A program made the translations under genes and the position numbers. DNA of 64,000 nucleotides from Agromyces sp. Root81 (GTDB taxonomy: Bacteria > Actinomycetota > Actinomycetes > Actinomycetales > Microbacteriaceae), in assembly GCF_001429165.1 (NCBI RefSeq), contig NZ_LMIR01000001.1:766875-830874 (forward strand), in the 5' to 3' direction. Shown here piece by piece: positions 17,388 to 29,561 of this stretch (position 1 is its first letter; the number at the start of each line of letters is the position of its first letter). The notes beneath the pieces were generated by a model, which was not told where the DNA came from, ran no database searches, and saw nothing but the letters and a program-made list of their open reading frames with translations.

Positions 17388-18576
17388 ATTCCAGGTGATC
17401 GAGACCCCCGCCGCCTTCGATGAGGCGGTGAGGCGGATCCTCGACGGCGAGGGCCCGATCGCAGTCGACGCCGAACGGGCGAGCGGATTCCGCTACTCGC
17501 AGCGGGCCTATCTGATCCAGATGTTCCGGCGAGGCTCCGGCACCTTCCTCTTCGATCCGCCGCAGATCCCCGACTTCTCGGCACTGCAGGACGCGATCCG
17601 TTCCGAGGAGTGGGTGCTGCACGCGGCGAGCCAGGACCTCGCATGCCTTCGCGAGGTCGGCCTCGACCCCGAGCGCATCTTCGACACCGAGCTCGCAGCG
17701 CGCCTCCTCGGCATGCCGAGGGTGGGGCTGGCCTCGGTCGTCGAGGAGCTGCTCGACATCAAGCTCGCCAAGGAGCACTCGGCGTCCGACTGGTCGACGA
17801 GACCGCTGCCGCAGTCATGGCTGAAGTACGCGGCACTCGATGTCGAACTCCTCGTCGACGTGCGCGAACGCCTCGGCGCCCGACTCGAGGAGGACGGCAA
17901 GGCCGAGCTCGCGGCCGAGGAGTTCGACGCCGTGCTGCACCGTGCCGCGAAGCCGCCGGCTGCCGAGCCCTGGCGCCGGCTCTCCGGCATCCATGCCATG
18001 CGCAGCCCCCGCAATCTCGCGGTCGCCCGCGAACTCTGGCTCTCGCGTGACGAGCTCGCGACCGAGCTCGACGTGGCGCCCGGTCGCCTGGTTCCGGATG
18101 CCTCGCTCCTCGCCGTCTCCCGCACGCTGCCGTCGACCCGGCGCGCCCTCGCCGACCTGCGCGAGTTCAACGGCCGCGCGAGCCGCACCGAGCTCGACCG
18201 CTGGTGGAGTGCCGTCGAGCGCGGACTCACGACCACCGAGCTGCCGCAGGTGCGGGTGCCGAGCGATGCTCCGCCGCCGCCGCGAGCCTGGTCCGCACGC
18301 AACCCCGAGGCCGACGCGCGCCTCAGGCTCGCGAAGGCCGCCGTGACCGAGGTCGCCGAGCAGATGAACATGCCGGTCGAGAACCTGCTCACCCCCGATC
18401 ACCTGCGCCGGGTGGCATGGACGCCGCCCGCGGAGACGACAGCAGAGGCCGTCGGCGAGGCGCTCCTGGCCCTCGGCGCACGCCAGTGGCAGGTTGCCGC
18501 AACCTCACAGAGAATCGCCACTGCATTTGTCGAGGCGGCACAATCCGTCGAGGACGCCGCCTCCGACGCTTCGTAG
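17380..18576 (+). CDS. rnd: Ribonuclease D-like 3'-5' exonuclease with HRDC domain
   Basis: A 398-residue DEDD-superfamily exonuclease. The catalytic acidic residues appear in IAVDAERASGF, in HAASQDLACLREVG and in YAALDVELLVDV. A HRDC region (~residues 210-290) and a further helical domain follow. RNase D trims tRNA and other structured RNA 3' ends. GTG start at 17380, overlapping the DUF3000 stop. Confidence 0.93.
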   Translation: MDEFQVIETPAAFDEAVRRILDGEGPIAVDAERASGFRYSQRAYLIQMFRRGSGTFLFDPPQIPDFSALQDAIRSEEWVLHAASQDLACLREVGLDPERIFDTELAARLLGMPRVGLASVVEELLDIKLAKEHSASDWSTRPLPQSWLKYAALDVELLVDVRERLGARLEEDGKAELAAEEFDAVLHRAAKPPAAEPWRRLSGIHAMRSPRNLAVARELWLSRDELATELDVAPGRLVPDASLLAVSRTLPSTRRALADLREFNGRASRTELDRWWSAVERGLTTTELPQVRVPSDAPPPPRAWSARNPEADARLRLAKAAVTEVAEQMNMPVENLLTPDHLRRVAWTPPAETTAEAVGEALLALGARQWQVAATSQRIATAFVEAAQSVEDAASDAS

Positions 18577-18652
18577 ATTCCGTCAAGCGATTCAGCGCCT
18601 CCACAGCGGCGTTCGTAGGATCGAAGCATCCTGACCGAAAGTGAGCTGCAGC

Positions 18653-19858
18653 GTGGCTGATCAAGCTGAAGTCGTATTCGTCGATGGGGTCCGCACCCCG
18701 TTCGGCAAGGCCGGCGACAAGGGCATGTACTGGAACACCCGGGCCGATGACCTCGTCGTGAAGGCGATCGTCGGACTCCTCGAGCGCAACCCGAACATCC
18801 CGAAGGACCGCATCGACGACGTCGCCATCGCCGCGACGACCCAGACCGGAGACCAGGGCCTGACCCTCGGCCGCACGGCCGCGATCCTCGCCGGACTCCC
18901 GAAGACCGTGCCGGGCTTCTCGATCGACCGCATGTGCGCGGGCGCCATGACGGCCGCCGCGATGATGTCCGGCTCGATCGGCTTCGGCATGTACGACATC
19001 GCGATCGCCGGCGGCGTCGAGCACATGGGCCACCACCCCATGGGCTCGGGCGTCGACCCGAACCCGCGCTTCCTCAGCGAGCGCCTCGTCGGCGAGGACG
19101 CCCTCGTGATGGGCGCGACCGCCGAGCGCATCCACGACCGGTTCCCGCAGCTCACGAAGGAGCGCAGCGACCGCTTCGCCCTCGCGAGCCAGCAGAAGAC
19201 GGCGGCGGCGTACGCCGCGGGCAAGATCCAGCAGGACCTGGTGCCGGTCGCGATCCGCACCGAGCAGGGCTGGGGCCTCGCCACGCGCGACGAGGTCATG
19301 CGCCCCGAGACGACGCTCGAGGGCCTCGCCGCCCTGAAGACGCCGTTCCGCCCCCACGGCCGCATCACGGCCGGCAACGCATCGGGCCTGAACGACGGCG
19401 CGACCGCGGCGGTCCTCGCCTCCGGTGCCGCTGCGAAGGAACTCGGCTTGTCGCCGAAGATGAAGCTCGTCAGCTACGCCTTCGCGGGTGTCGACCCCGA
19501 GATCATGGGCATCGGCCCGATCCCGGCCACCGAGAAGGCGCTCCGCAAGGCGGGCCTCTCGATCGACGACATCGGCCTCTTCGAGATGAACGAGGCGTTC
19601 GCCGTGCAGGTGCTCTCGTTCATGGACCACTACGGCATCGCCGACGACGACACCCGTGTCAACCCGTGGGGCGGCGCGATCGCGGTCGGCCACCCCCTCG
19701 CCTCCTCGGGCGTGCGACTCATGAACCAGCTCGCGAGCCAGTTCACCGAGCGCCCCGACGTGCGCTACGGCATCACGAGCATGTGCGTCGGCCTCGGCCA
19801 GGGCGGCACCATGGTCTGGGAGAACCCGAACTACGACAAGAAGGCGAAGAAGGCCTGA
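18653..19858 (+). CDS. fadA: Acetyl-CoA C-acyltransferase (thiolase)
   Basis: A 401-residue thiolase that cleaves 3-ketoacyl-CoA in fatty-acid beta-oxidation. The acyl-accepting Cys is in SIDRMCAGAM, the catalytic His in AIAVGHPLASSG and the second Cys in TSMCVGLGQGG. I take GTG 18653 (VADQAEVVFVDG), matching the usual start; GTG 18641 is possible. The stop overlaps the ATG of fadB (TGATG). Confidence 0.95.
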   Translation: MADQAEVVFVDGVRTPFGKAGDKGMYWNTRADDLVVKAIVGLLERNPNIPKDRIDDVAIAATTQTGDQGLTLGRTAAILAGLPKTVPGFSIDRMCAGAMTAAAMMSGSIGFGMYDIAIAGGVEHMGHHPMGSGVDPNPRFLSERLVGEDALVMGATAERIHDRFPQLTKERSDRFALASQQKTAAAYAAGKIQQDLVPVAIRTEQGWGLATRDEVMRPETTLEGLAALKTPFRPHGRITAGNASGLNDGATAAVLASGAAAKELGLSPKMKLVSYAFAGVDPEIMGIGPIPATEKALRKAGLSIDDIGLFEMNEAFAVQVLSFMDHYGIADDDTRVNPWGGAIAVGHPLASSGVRLMNQLASQFTERPDVRYGITSMCVGLGQGGTMVWENPNYDKKAKKA

Positions 19859-21996
19859 TGACCGACTACACGAAGATCGACTTCGACTCGCTCGCCGCAC
19901 TCTCCGACGACGAGGTCGTCACGCACTCCTTCGTGCGCGACGTGCCGATCTCGGACGGCAAGACGCTCGCCCTCGTCACGCTCGACAACGGCCGCGACCA
20001 CACCCGCCCGAACACGCTCGGCCCGGTGTCGCTGCTCGAGTACGCGAAGACCCTCGACGAGCTGAAGGCGCGCGCCGCGGCCGGCGAGATCCACGCCGTC
20101 GCGATCACGGGCAAGCCGTTCATCCTCGCCGCGGGCGCCGACCTGTCGAAGGTCGCCGAGATCCCCGACCGCGACATCGCGCGCAAGATGGGCCAGCTGG
20201 GCCACTTCGCGCTCGGCAAGGCCTCCGAGCTCGGCGTACCGTCGTTCGTGTTCATCAACGGCCTCGCCCTCGGCGGCGGCCTCGAGATCGCGCTGAACGC
20301 CGACTACCGCACGGTGGATGCCTCGGTGCCCGCCGTCGCCCTGCCCGAGGTCTTCCTCGGCCTGATCCCCGGCTGGGGCGGCGCGTACCTGCTGCCGAAC
20401 CTGATCGGCATCGAGAACGCCCTCAAAGTCGTCATCGAGAACCCGCTGAAGCAGAACCGCACGATGAAGGCCGACGACGTGATGGAGCTCGGCATCGCCG
20501 ACGCGAAGTTCGACTCGGTCGCCTTCCTCGAGGACTCGATCAAGTGGGCCGACGGCGTCGTCTCCGGCCGCATCAAGGTGAAGCGGCCCAACGAGCCCGG
20601 CAAGGTGGAGCGGCTCGTCAAGTGGGACGCGGCGATCGCGATCGCCACGAAGATGCTGAAGAGCCGCATCGGCTCGGTGCCGAATTCGCCGTACGCGGCG
20701 CTCGAGCTCATGAAGGCGGCCAAGAGCGGCACGAAGGCCGAGGGCTTCGAACGCGAAGACGAGGTGCTCTCCGAGCTCATCGTCGGCGACCAGCTCCAGG
20801 CCTCGATCTACGCCTTCAACCTCGTGCAGAAGCGCGCGAAGCGCCCGGCGGGCGCGCCCGACAAGTCGGTCGCGAAGAAGGTCACCAAGGTCGGCGTGCT
20901 CGGTGCCGGCTACATGGCGAGCCAGCTCGCCCTGCTCTTCGTGCGCCGTCTGCGGGTGCCGGTGGTCATCACCGACATCGACCAGGCGCGCGTCGACAAG
21001 GGCGTGGCCTACATCGCGGAGGAGATCGACAAGCTCCTCGAGAAGGGTCGCATCTCCCCCGACGAGGCCAACCGCCTGAAGGCCCTCGTCACGGGCACCA
21101 CCGACAAGGCCGACTTCGCCGACTGCGACTGGGTCATCGAGGCCGTCTTCGAAGAGCTCGAGATCAAGCAGAACGTCTTCGCCGAGGTGGAGCAGTTCAT
21201 CTCGCCCGAGGCCGTGCTCGCCACGAACACCTCGTCGCTGTCGGTCGAGCAGATCGGCGCGAAGCTCGCGCACCCCGAGCGCCTGGTGGGCTTCCACTTC
21301 TTCACGCCGGTCGCGGTCATGCCGCTCATCGAGGTCGTGAAGACGCCGCACACCGACGAGGCGACGCTGTCGACCGCCATGGTCACGGCGAAGAACCTGC
21401 GCAAGAACGCCGTCATCACCGCCGACACCCCCGGCTTCGTCGTCAACCGGCTCCTCGCCGTGCTGCTCGGCGAGGCCATGCGGGCCGTCGACGAGGGCAC
21501 CTCGTTCCAGACCGTCGACGAGGCGATCGCCCCGCTCGGCCTGCCGATGGCGCCGTCGGTGCTGCTCGACCTGGTCGGGCTCAAGGTCGGTGCGCACGTG
21601 CTCGACACCCACCACGCGGCGTTCCCCGACCGGTTCTACCGCAGCGAGAACCTGCACAAGCTCGCCGACTACGGCAAGCTGCTCGACAAGGACGACAAGG
21701 GCAAGGTCAAGGGCTTCGACAAGGGCGCCCTGAAGATCGTCGCCGGCGGCAAGAACCCCCGCTCGGCCGACGAGATTCTCATCGCCCTGCAGGACGGCCT
21801 CGCCCGCGAGGTGCGCCTCATACTCGACGGCGGCGTCGTGGCGGCCGCAGAGGACATCGACCTCTGCATGGTGCTCGGTGCCGGATTCCCGTTCCAGATG
21901 GGCGGCCTGACGCCCTACCTCGACCGGGTCGGCGCCTCCGAGCGCGTCTTCGGCGACACGTTCCACCACCCGACCATCACGGGAGTGGGCGCGTAG
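19858..21996 (+). CDS. fadB: Bifunctional enoyl-CoA hydratase/3-hydroxyacyl-CoA dehydrogenase
   Basis: A 712-residue multifunctional beta-oxidation alpha subunit. The N-terminal crotonase domain has FILAAGADLSKV and LALGGGLEIALNADYR (oxyanion hole), with LPEVFLGLIPGWGG. The dehydrogenase starts near residue 340 with the NAD motif VGVLGAGYMASQ and has the active-site region VGFHFFTPVAVMPLIEVV. It is coupled to fadA by a one-base stop/start overlap; the two should form a trifunctional complex. Confidence 0.96.
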   Translation: MTDYTKIDFDSLAALSDDEVVTHSFVRDVPISDGKTLALVTLDNGRDHTRPNTLGPVSLLEYAKTLDELKARAAAGEIHAVAITGKPFILAAGADLSKVAEIPDRDIARKMGQLGHFALGKASELGVPSFVFINGLALGGGLEIALNADYRTVDASVPAVALPEVFLGLIPGWGGAYLLPNLIGIENALKVVIENPLKQNRTMKADDVMELGIADAKFDSVAFLEDSIKWADGVVSGRIKVKRPNEPGKVERLVKWDAAIAIATKMLKSRIGSVPNSPYAALELMKAAKSGTKAEGFEREDEVLSELIVGDQLQASIYAFNLVQKRAKRPAGAPDKSVAKKVTKVGVLGAGYMASQLALLFVRRLRVPVVITDIDQARVDKGVAYIAEEIDKLLEKGRISPDEANRLKALVTGTTDKADFADCDWVIEAVFEELEIKQNVFAEVEQFISPEAVLATNTSSLSVEQIGAKLAHPERLVGFHFFTPVAVMPLIEVVKTPHTDEATLSTAMVTAKNLRKNAVITADTPGFVVNRLLAVLLGEAMRAVDEGTSFQTVDEAIAPLGLPMAPSVLLDLVGLKVGAHVLDTHHAAFPDRFYRSENLHKLADYGKLLDKDDKGKVKGFDKGALKIVAGGKNPRSADEILIALQDGLAREVRLILDGGVVAAAEDIDLCMVLGAGFPFQMGGLTPYLDRVGASERVFGDTFHHPTITGVGA

Positions 21997-22014
21997 CCAC
22001 CAGCACGACCAGAA

Positions 22015-22040
22015 CGGCCCCCGGCGAAAGGCGGGGGCCG
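22015..22040 (+). terminator. Terminator of fadA-fadB
   Basis: CGGCCCCCG pairs with CGGGGGCCG around GCGAAAGG, followed by CTTCT, 19 bases after the fadB stop. Confidence 0.8.
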
Positions 22041-22056
22041 CTTCTATGCTCGGTGC

Positions 22057-22593
22057 ATGGCGAAGTTCCAGTACTACGTCGCTGCAAGCCTCGACGGCTT
22101 CATCGCCGACGAGCATCACGGGCTCGAGTGGCTGCTGCAGTTCGGCTTCGATGCGTTCCAGGAGCACTACGATCGCTTCTTCGCCGATGTCGGCGCGGTC
22201 GTGCTCGGCGCCTCCACGTACGAGTGGATCCTCCGGGAGCAGCCCGGCAACTGGGACTTCGGCGCCCGGCCCGCCTGGGTGCTCACGCATCGGCGGCTGC
22301 CGGTACCGCCCGACTCCGACATCCGGTTCGCGTCCGGCGACGTTCTGCCGGTCGCCGAGGCCGCACGAGCGGGCGCGGGCGATCGGAACGTCTGGATCGT
22401 CGGCGGCGGACCGACCGCCGCCCAGTTCCTCGAGGCTGGGCGGCTCGACGAACTGCTCGTGACCTACATGCCGGTCGCACTCGGCCGTGGCAGACCGCTC
22501 CTGCCCGTCGCCACGGTGACGCCGCGCTTCACGCTCGTCCGAACGACGCCGTTCCCGAACGGCGCGGTCGAGCACGTCTACCGCACGGGTTGA
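22057..22593 (+). CDS. Dihydrofolate-reductase-fold (RibD C-terminal-like) protein
   Basis: A 178-residue protein with the opening FQYYVAASLDGFIAD, typical of RibD C-terminal/DHFR-like reductases, and the NADPH-binding segment NVWIVGGGPTAAQFLEAG. Such stand-alone proteins are common in actinobacteria and their substrates are mostly unknown. It stands alone and converges on dxs, with 13 bases between the stops. Confidence 0.85.
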   Translation: MAKFQYYVAASLDGFIADEHHGLEWLLQFGFDAFQEHYDRFFADVGAVVLGASTYEWILREQPGNWDFGARPAWVLTHRRLPVPPDSDIRFASGDVLPVAEAARAGAGDRNVWIVGGGPTAAQFLEAGRLDELLVTYMPVALGRGRPLLPVATVTPRFTLVRTTPFPNGAVEHVYRTG

Positions 22594-22606
22594 CGCCCGG
22601 CGAACG

Positions 22607-24556
22607 TCAGACGCGCGGCTGCGGACGGGTGTCGGTCGACACCTCGGCGTCGATGCCGGCGCCGCGAGCGTGCGGCAGCTTCGAGCCGAGCACCATCGCG
22701 GTGACGTCGCGTGCGATGTGCTGCGGGGTCAGTCCGACCCGCTCGAGGATGTCGCCGCGCGAACCGTGGTCGAGGAACTCGTCGGGCAGGCCGAGCTCGG
22801 TGACGGCCGTGTCGACGCCCGCCTCGCGGAGGTCCTGCCGGATGCGGGTGCCGATGCCGCCGACGCGGATGCCGTCTTCGATGCTGACGACGATGCGGTG
22901 CTCGGCGGCGAGGTCGATGACGCTGCGCGGCACCGGAACGACCCACCGGGGGTCGACCACGGTCGCGCCGATGCCCTGCGCCTCGAGCCGCTCGGCGACC
23001 TGCAGGCCGGTGTCGGCCATCGGGCCGACCGTGATGATGAGCACGTCCTTCCGCTCGGACTCGGCGAGCACATCGACACCGTCGGCGGTGCGCCGGACCG
23101 CGTCGAAGTCGACGCCGACGGTGCCCTTCGGGAAGCGGATGACGGTCGGTGCGTCGTCGACGACCACGGCCTCGCCGAGCTCCTCGACGAGCCGTACGGA
23201 GTCGCGTGGTGCGGCAATGCGGATGCCGGGGACCACCTGCAGGATCGAGAGGTCCCACACGCCGTGGTGGCTGGGGCCGTCGGGGCCGGTGACTCCGGCG
23301 CGGTCGAGCACGAAGGTGACGCCGGCCTTGTGCAGCGCCACGTCCATGAGCACCTGGTCGAAGGCACGGTTCATGAAGGTCGCGTAGACGGCGACCACCG
23401 GGTGCAGGCCGCCGAAGGCGAGGCCGGCGGCGGATGTCGCGGCGTGCTGTTCGGCGATGCCGACGTCGAACACGCGGCTCGGGAAGCGCTCCGCCATGCG
23501 ATGCAGCCCGGTGGGGCGCAGCATCGCGGCGGTGATGCCGACCAGGCGCTCGTTGCTCTCGGCGAGGTGCACGAGCTCGTCGGCGAAGACGCTCGTCCAC
23601 GACGGGGCCGATGCGGTCTCGAGCGACTCCCCGGTCTCGGGGTCGATCTGGCCGACGGCGTGGAACTGGTCGGCCGCGTCACGCAGGGCGGGTTCGTAGC
23701 CCCGCCCCTTGTCGGTGATCGCATGCACGATGACCGGCGCACCGTAGGCCTTGGCCTGGCGGAGCGCCGACTCCATGGCGCGCTCGTCGTGCCCGTCGAT
23801 CGGGCCGATGTACTTGATGTCGAGGTTCGAGTAGAGCGCCTCGTTGTCGGTGAAGCGGCTGAGGAAGCCGTGCAGGCCGCCGCGCACGCCGCGGTAGAAC
23901 GCGCTGGCCGGGGCGCCGAGGCGGTCGAAGGCGCGACGACTCGAGAGGTGCAGGTTGCGGTACGTCTGCTTCGTGCGCACCGTGTTGAGGAAGCGCGCCA
24001 TGCCGCCGATCGTGGGCGCGTAGGAGCGGCCGTTGTCGTTGACGACGACGATGAGCTTGCGCGTGTTGTCGTCGGAGATGTTGTTGAGCGCCTCCCACGT
24101 CATGCCGCCGGTGAGTGCACCGTCGCCGACGACGGCGACGACGTGCCGGTCGTCCTGCCCGGTCATCTCGAAGGCCTTGGAGATGCCGTCGGCCCATGAC
24201 AGCGAGCTCGAGGCGTGCGAGCTCTCGACGATGTCGTGCTCAGACTCCGAGCGCTGCGGGTAGCCGGCGAGACCGCCGGTCTTGCGGATCGTGGAGAGGT
24301 CGCGGCGCCCCGTCAGGAGCTTGTGCACGTACGACTGGTGCCCGGTGTCGAAGACGATCGCGTCGCGCGGGGACTCGAAGACGCGGTGGATGGCGATGGT
24401 CATCTCGACGATGCCGAGGTTCGGACCGAGGTGCCCGCCGGTCTTCGAGACGGACTCGACGAGATACTCGCGGATCTCGCGCGCCAGCTGATCGAGCTGT
24501 TCGGGACTCAGCGCATCGAGATCACGGGGTCCTGAAATGGTCTCGAGCAGGGTCAT
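22607..24556 (-). CDS. dxs: 1-deoxy-D-xylulose-5-phosphate synthase
   Basis: A 649-residue thiamine diphosphate enzyme for the first step of the MEP isoprenoid pathway. The ThDP motif is GDGALTGGMTWEALNN...VVNDN. DTGHQSYVHKLLTGR and GIAEQHAATSAAGLA (with the ThDP-activating Glu) are also present. ATG 24556 (MTLLETISG) is preceded by GGAGG. It lies downstream of acnA on the same strand but is separated from it by a hairpin. Confidence 0.97.
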   Translation of the reverse strand: MTLLETISGPRDLDALSPEQLDQLAREIREYLVESVSKTGGHLGPNLGIVEMTIAIHRVFESPRDAIVFDTGHQSYVHKLLTGRRDLSTIRKTGGLAGYPQRSESEHDIVESSHASSSLSWADGISKAFEMTGQDDRHVVAVVGDGALTGGMTWEALNNISDDNTRKLIVVVNDNGRSYAPTIGGMARFLNTVRTKQTYRNLHLSSRRAFDRLGAPASAFYRGVRGGLHGFLSRFTDNEALYSNLDIKYIGPIDGHDERAMESALRQAKAYGAPVIVHAITDKGRGYEPALRDAADQFHAVGQIDPETGESLETASAPSWTSVFADELVHLAESNERLVGITAAMLRPTGLHRMAERFPSRVFDVGIAEQHAATSAAGLAFGGLHPVVAVYATFMNRAFDQVLMDVALHKAGVTFVLDRAGVTGPDGPSHHGVWDLSILQVVPGIRIAAPRDSVRLVEELGEAVVVDDAPTVIRFPKGTVGVDFDAVRRTADGVDVLAESERKDVLIITVGPMADTGLQVAERLEAQGIGATVVDPRWVVPVPRSVIDLAAEHRIVVSIEDGIRVGGIGTRIRQDLREAGVDTAVTELGLPDEFLDHGSRGDILERVGLTPQHIARDVTAMVLGSKLPHARGAGIDAEVSTDTRPQPRV

Positions 24557-24638
24557 GCGTCTTGCCTCCGGAAGGTCGCGGGCGGTCCCGCTGAACGGAA
24601 CGAGTCTACGCCGGGCTTCATGCGAAGCCGGGCAGAGA

Positions 24639-24668
24639 AGGGGGCGATCGGCAAGAAGCCGACCGCCC
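24639..24668 (-). terminator. Probable terminator between acnA and dxs
   Basis: A long stem pairs GGGGGCGATCGGC with GCCGACCGCCCC (one mismatch) around AAGAA, in the ~130-base gap after the acnA stop. Confidence 0.6.
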
Positions 24669-24686
24669 CGAATCCCTTGCGAGCGT

Positions 24687-27497
<2,811 letters not shown>

Positions 27498-27570
27498 GAT
27501 GTCCTCTCCTTCGCGGATGCCGCCGGACATGCAGGCGGCACTCCATCTTCTCCGTCAGACATGGGGCTGT

Positions 27571-27589
27571 TCCAGCAAGGGTAACCTAA
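27571..27589 (-). promoter_or_regulatory. Half DtxR/IdeR-like iron box upstream of acnA
   Basis: The minus strand reads TTAGGTTACCC... here. The first eight bases equal one arm of the DtxR/IdeR consensus (TTAGGTTAGSCTAACCTAA) and about 13 of 19 positions match overall. An iron-responsive site before an iron-sulfur enzyme gene is plausible, but the second arm is poor. Confidence 0.3.
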
Positions 27590-27628
27590 GCCACTCGCCC
27601 GCCGACAGGCCTCGCACGGTGTGCGGAT

Positions 27629-27648
27629 TTATCTTGACGTCGAGATAA
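27629..27648. promoter_or_regulatory. 20-bp near-palindromic operator upstream of acnA
   Basis: TTATCTTGACGTCGAGATAA is an inverted repeat with one mismatched pair. It sits ~130 bases before the acnA start and just past the DUF3159 stop. TCTTGA-N2-TCAAGA-type palindromes are typical of dimeric repressors. The cognate regulator is not identified and no regulator gene is adjacent. Confidence 0.55.
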
Positions 27649-27653
27649 CTCTA

Positions 27654-28442
27654 TCACTCGGCAGCGCGAGCGGATGACGGGTAGACCGCCCGCACGACCA
27701 GCCAGGAGAAGACCAGCACGAGCGCATAGAGCGGGACGCCCATGAGCAGGCGGGTGGCCCCGAGGGCCTCGACGTTGTCGACGAGATAGAAGGGCAGCTG
27801 CACCGCGAGGCGCGCGACGAACAGGCCGATCCAGACGAGCGTGAGGAACTGTGCGGCGCGGTACTTGCGCTTGTCCTGCTTCCAGGCGATGCCGTCTCCC
27901 ATGAGGAACCCGACGATCAGGCCGATCGCCGGCCAGCGCACGAAGAGCGAGATGGTCAGCGCGAGCGCGTACGCGGCGTTCGTGAAGAACCCGAGCACGT
28001 AGTTGTCGCGTGCGTCACCCGACCAGAGGGCGAGCGCTGCTGAGGCGAGCACGCCGATGAGGCCGGCGATGGCCTGGGTCGGCTGGCCCTTCACGACGAG
28101 GCGGGCGATCGTGAAGATCACCGCGAGGCCGACGGATGCCACGAGCGCCGGCACGAGCGCAGCCTGCGGGTCTTGACCGGCGAAGCTCGTGAGCCCGCTG
28201 TAGACGAGGAGGAAGACGAGTCCGGGCAGCAGCGCCTCGAGGATGCCCCGGACACCGCCGACCGCCGTGAGGAGGTCGCGGCCGCTCAGCTTCTCGTCGC
28301 GCGCGAGCGCGCCGAGTCCGCTCTTCTCCGCGGCGGCGGCCAGTTGCCGGCCGAACTCGCCGGCTTCGGCGGACTCGGCGTCCGCCGCGGCATCCGCTCG
28401 ATCGCCCTCGTCGGGGCGCGGCGAACCGGACGGGTCCGTCAT
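27654..28442 (-). CDS. DUF3159 family membrane protein
   Basis: A 262-residue protein. The first ~65 residues are charged and cytosolic, and about six hydrophobic helices follow (LLPGLVFLLVYSGLTSF, AALVPALVASVGLAVIFTI and others). The motif LTAVGGVRGILEALLPGLVF is typical of DUF3159. Function unknown. It follows DUF3710 with overlapping ends and so belongs to the dut-DUF3710-DUF3159 operon, a recurrent actinobacterial arrangement. A GTG at 28451 is an alternative start. Confidence 0.88.
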   Translation of the reverse strand: MTDPSGSPRPDEGDRADAAADAESAEAGEFGRQLAAAAEKSGLGALARDEKLSGRDLLTAVGGVRGILEALLPGLVFLLVYSGLTSFAGQDPQAALVPALVASVGLAVIFTIARLVVKGQPTQAIAGLIGVLASAALALWSGDARDNYVLGFFTNAAYALALTISLFVRWPAIGLIVGFLMGDGIAWKQDKRKYRAAQFLTLVWIGLFVARLAVQLPFYLVDNVEALGATRLLMGVPLYALVLVFSWLVVRAVYPSSARAAE

Positions 28443-28447
28443 CGCGG

Positions 28448-29068
28448 TCACACCGTGGGAGCGCCCGCGGAGGACGCGGGCATGCGCAGCGGGATGAGAT
28501 CGCGCGGCGGCATCGGCGTGGTGCCGCGCACCACGACGATCGAGCGGAAGAGGTCTTCGACCTTCGCGGCCGCGGCGGGGTCGACCGCCGCCTCGCCCGC
28601 GATCACGCCGCGGAGGAACCAGCGGGGGCCGTCGACGCCGATGAACCGGGCGAGTCGCATCTGACCCTGCTGGCCCTCGCCGGCGGCGACGGGGATCTGC
28701 GCGAGCAGCTCGGGGCCGAAGGACCCCTCGCGCACGGTGGTCGAGCCGCCCTGACGGGCGATCTGGTCGGCGATCTGCGCGCGGATCTCGTGCCACAGTC
28801 CGCTCGAGCGCGGCGCGGCGAACGGCTGCACCTGCAGCGTCGAGTTCGCGTAGTCGAGGCCGATCGCGACGACGCGCTTCGTGCCCTCTTCGACCTCGAG
28901 ACGGAGGTGGAGTCCTTCGCGCGGCAGCACCTTCACGCCGCCGAGGTCGACGTAGGGGCGAACGGGGTTCGCCTCCGCCTCGTCGAACGGGCCGGCGGCT
29001 GCACGGTCTTCGGGCGCCGACTTGGGCTGTTCGGCGGGGAAGTCGCCGCCGGTTTCGATGTCGCTCAC
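28448..29068 (-). CDS. DUF3710 family protein
   Basis: A 206-residue soluble protein with a Pro/Glu-rich N-terminus and the segments VRPYVDLGGVKVLP, LQVQPFAAPRSSGLWHEIR and RFIGVDGPRWFLRGVI, typical of DUF3710. Function unknown. Its GTG start overlaps the dut stop (GTGA), so expression is tied to dUTPase. Confidence 0.88.
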   Translation of the reverse strand: MSDIETGGDFPAEQPKSAPEDRAAAGPFDEAEANPVRPYVDLGGVKVLPREGLHLRLEVEEGTKRVVAIGLDYANSTLQVQPFAAPRSSGLWHEIRAQIADQIARQGGSTTVREGSFGPELLAQIPVAAGEGQQGQMRLARFIGVDGPRWFLRGVIAGEAAVDPAAAAKVEDLFRSIVVVRGTTPMPPRDLIPLRMPASSAGAPTV

Positions 29069-29523
29069 GCGTTCACTCCTGACTTGTGCTCCCCGAATCC
29101 GGTGGAGCCGAATCCCCCTTCGCCGCGCAGGCTGCCGGGCAGCCGCTCGACCTCGACGAATCGAGCGCGGCTCACCGGCATCACGATGATCTGGGCGATG
29201 CGGTCGCCGGTCTCGATCGTGTGCGCCTCGCGGGCGTCGGTGTTCAACAGTGCGACCTTGATCTCACCGCGGTAGCCGGCATCGATGGTGCCGGGCGCGT
29301 TGACGATCGTGATGCCGTGCTTGAAGGCGAGGCCCGAGCGCGGCACGACGAAGCCGACGTAACCGTCGGGCAGTGCGATCGCGACGCCGGTGCCCACCGT
29401 GGCCCGCTCGCCGGGGCCGAGCACGACGGACTCGGAAGCGTGGAGATCGGCGCCCGCGTCGCCCGGATGGGCGTAGTTCGGGACGCGGTCAGCGGTGATC
29501 AGCACATCGACGGAATCGGTCAC
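29065..29523 (-). CDS. dut: dUTP diphosphatase
   Basis: A 152-residue trimeric-type dUTPase, which hydrolyses dUTP to dUMP and keeps uracil out of DNA. All five motifs can be seen: PGDAGADLHA, PRSGLAFKHG, NAPGTIDAGYRGE, GDRIAQIIV and the C-terminal GEGGFGSTGFGE. First gene of the dut-DUF3710-DUF3159 unit, divergent from the DUF3093 gene. Confidence 0.97.
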   Translation of the reverse strand: MTDSVDVLITADRVPNYAHPGDAGADLHASESVVLGPGERATVGTGVAIALPDGYVGFVVPRSGLAFKHGITIVNAPGTIDAGYRGEIKVALLNTDAREAHTIETGDRIAQIIVMPVSRARFVEVERLPGSLRGEGGFGSTGFGEHKSGVNA

Positions 29524-29561
29524 TGTTCGAGGGTAGTGCAGAAGTCTGGTCGAATAGAGCC

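Noticed and set aside
19831..22575. A 914-residue minus frame opposite fadB
   Set aside because: It covers the fadB gene antisense, with no recognisable motif and a composition of Glu, Arg, Asp, Val and His repeats.
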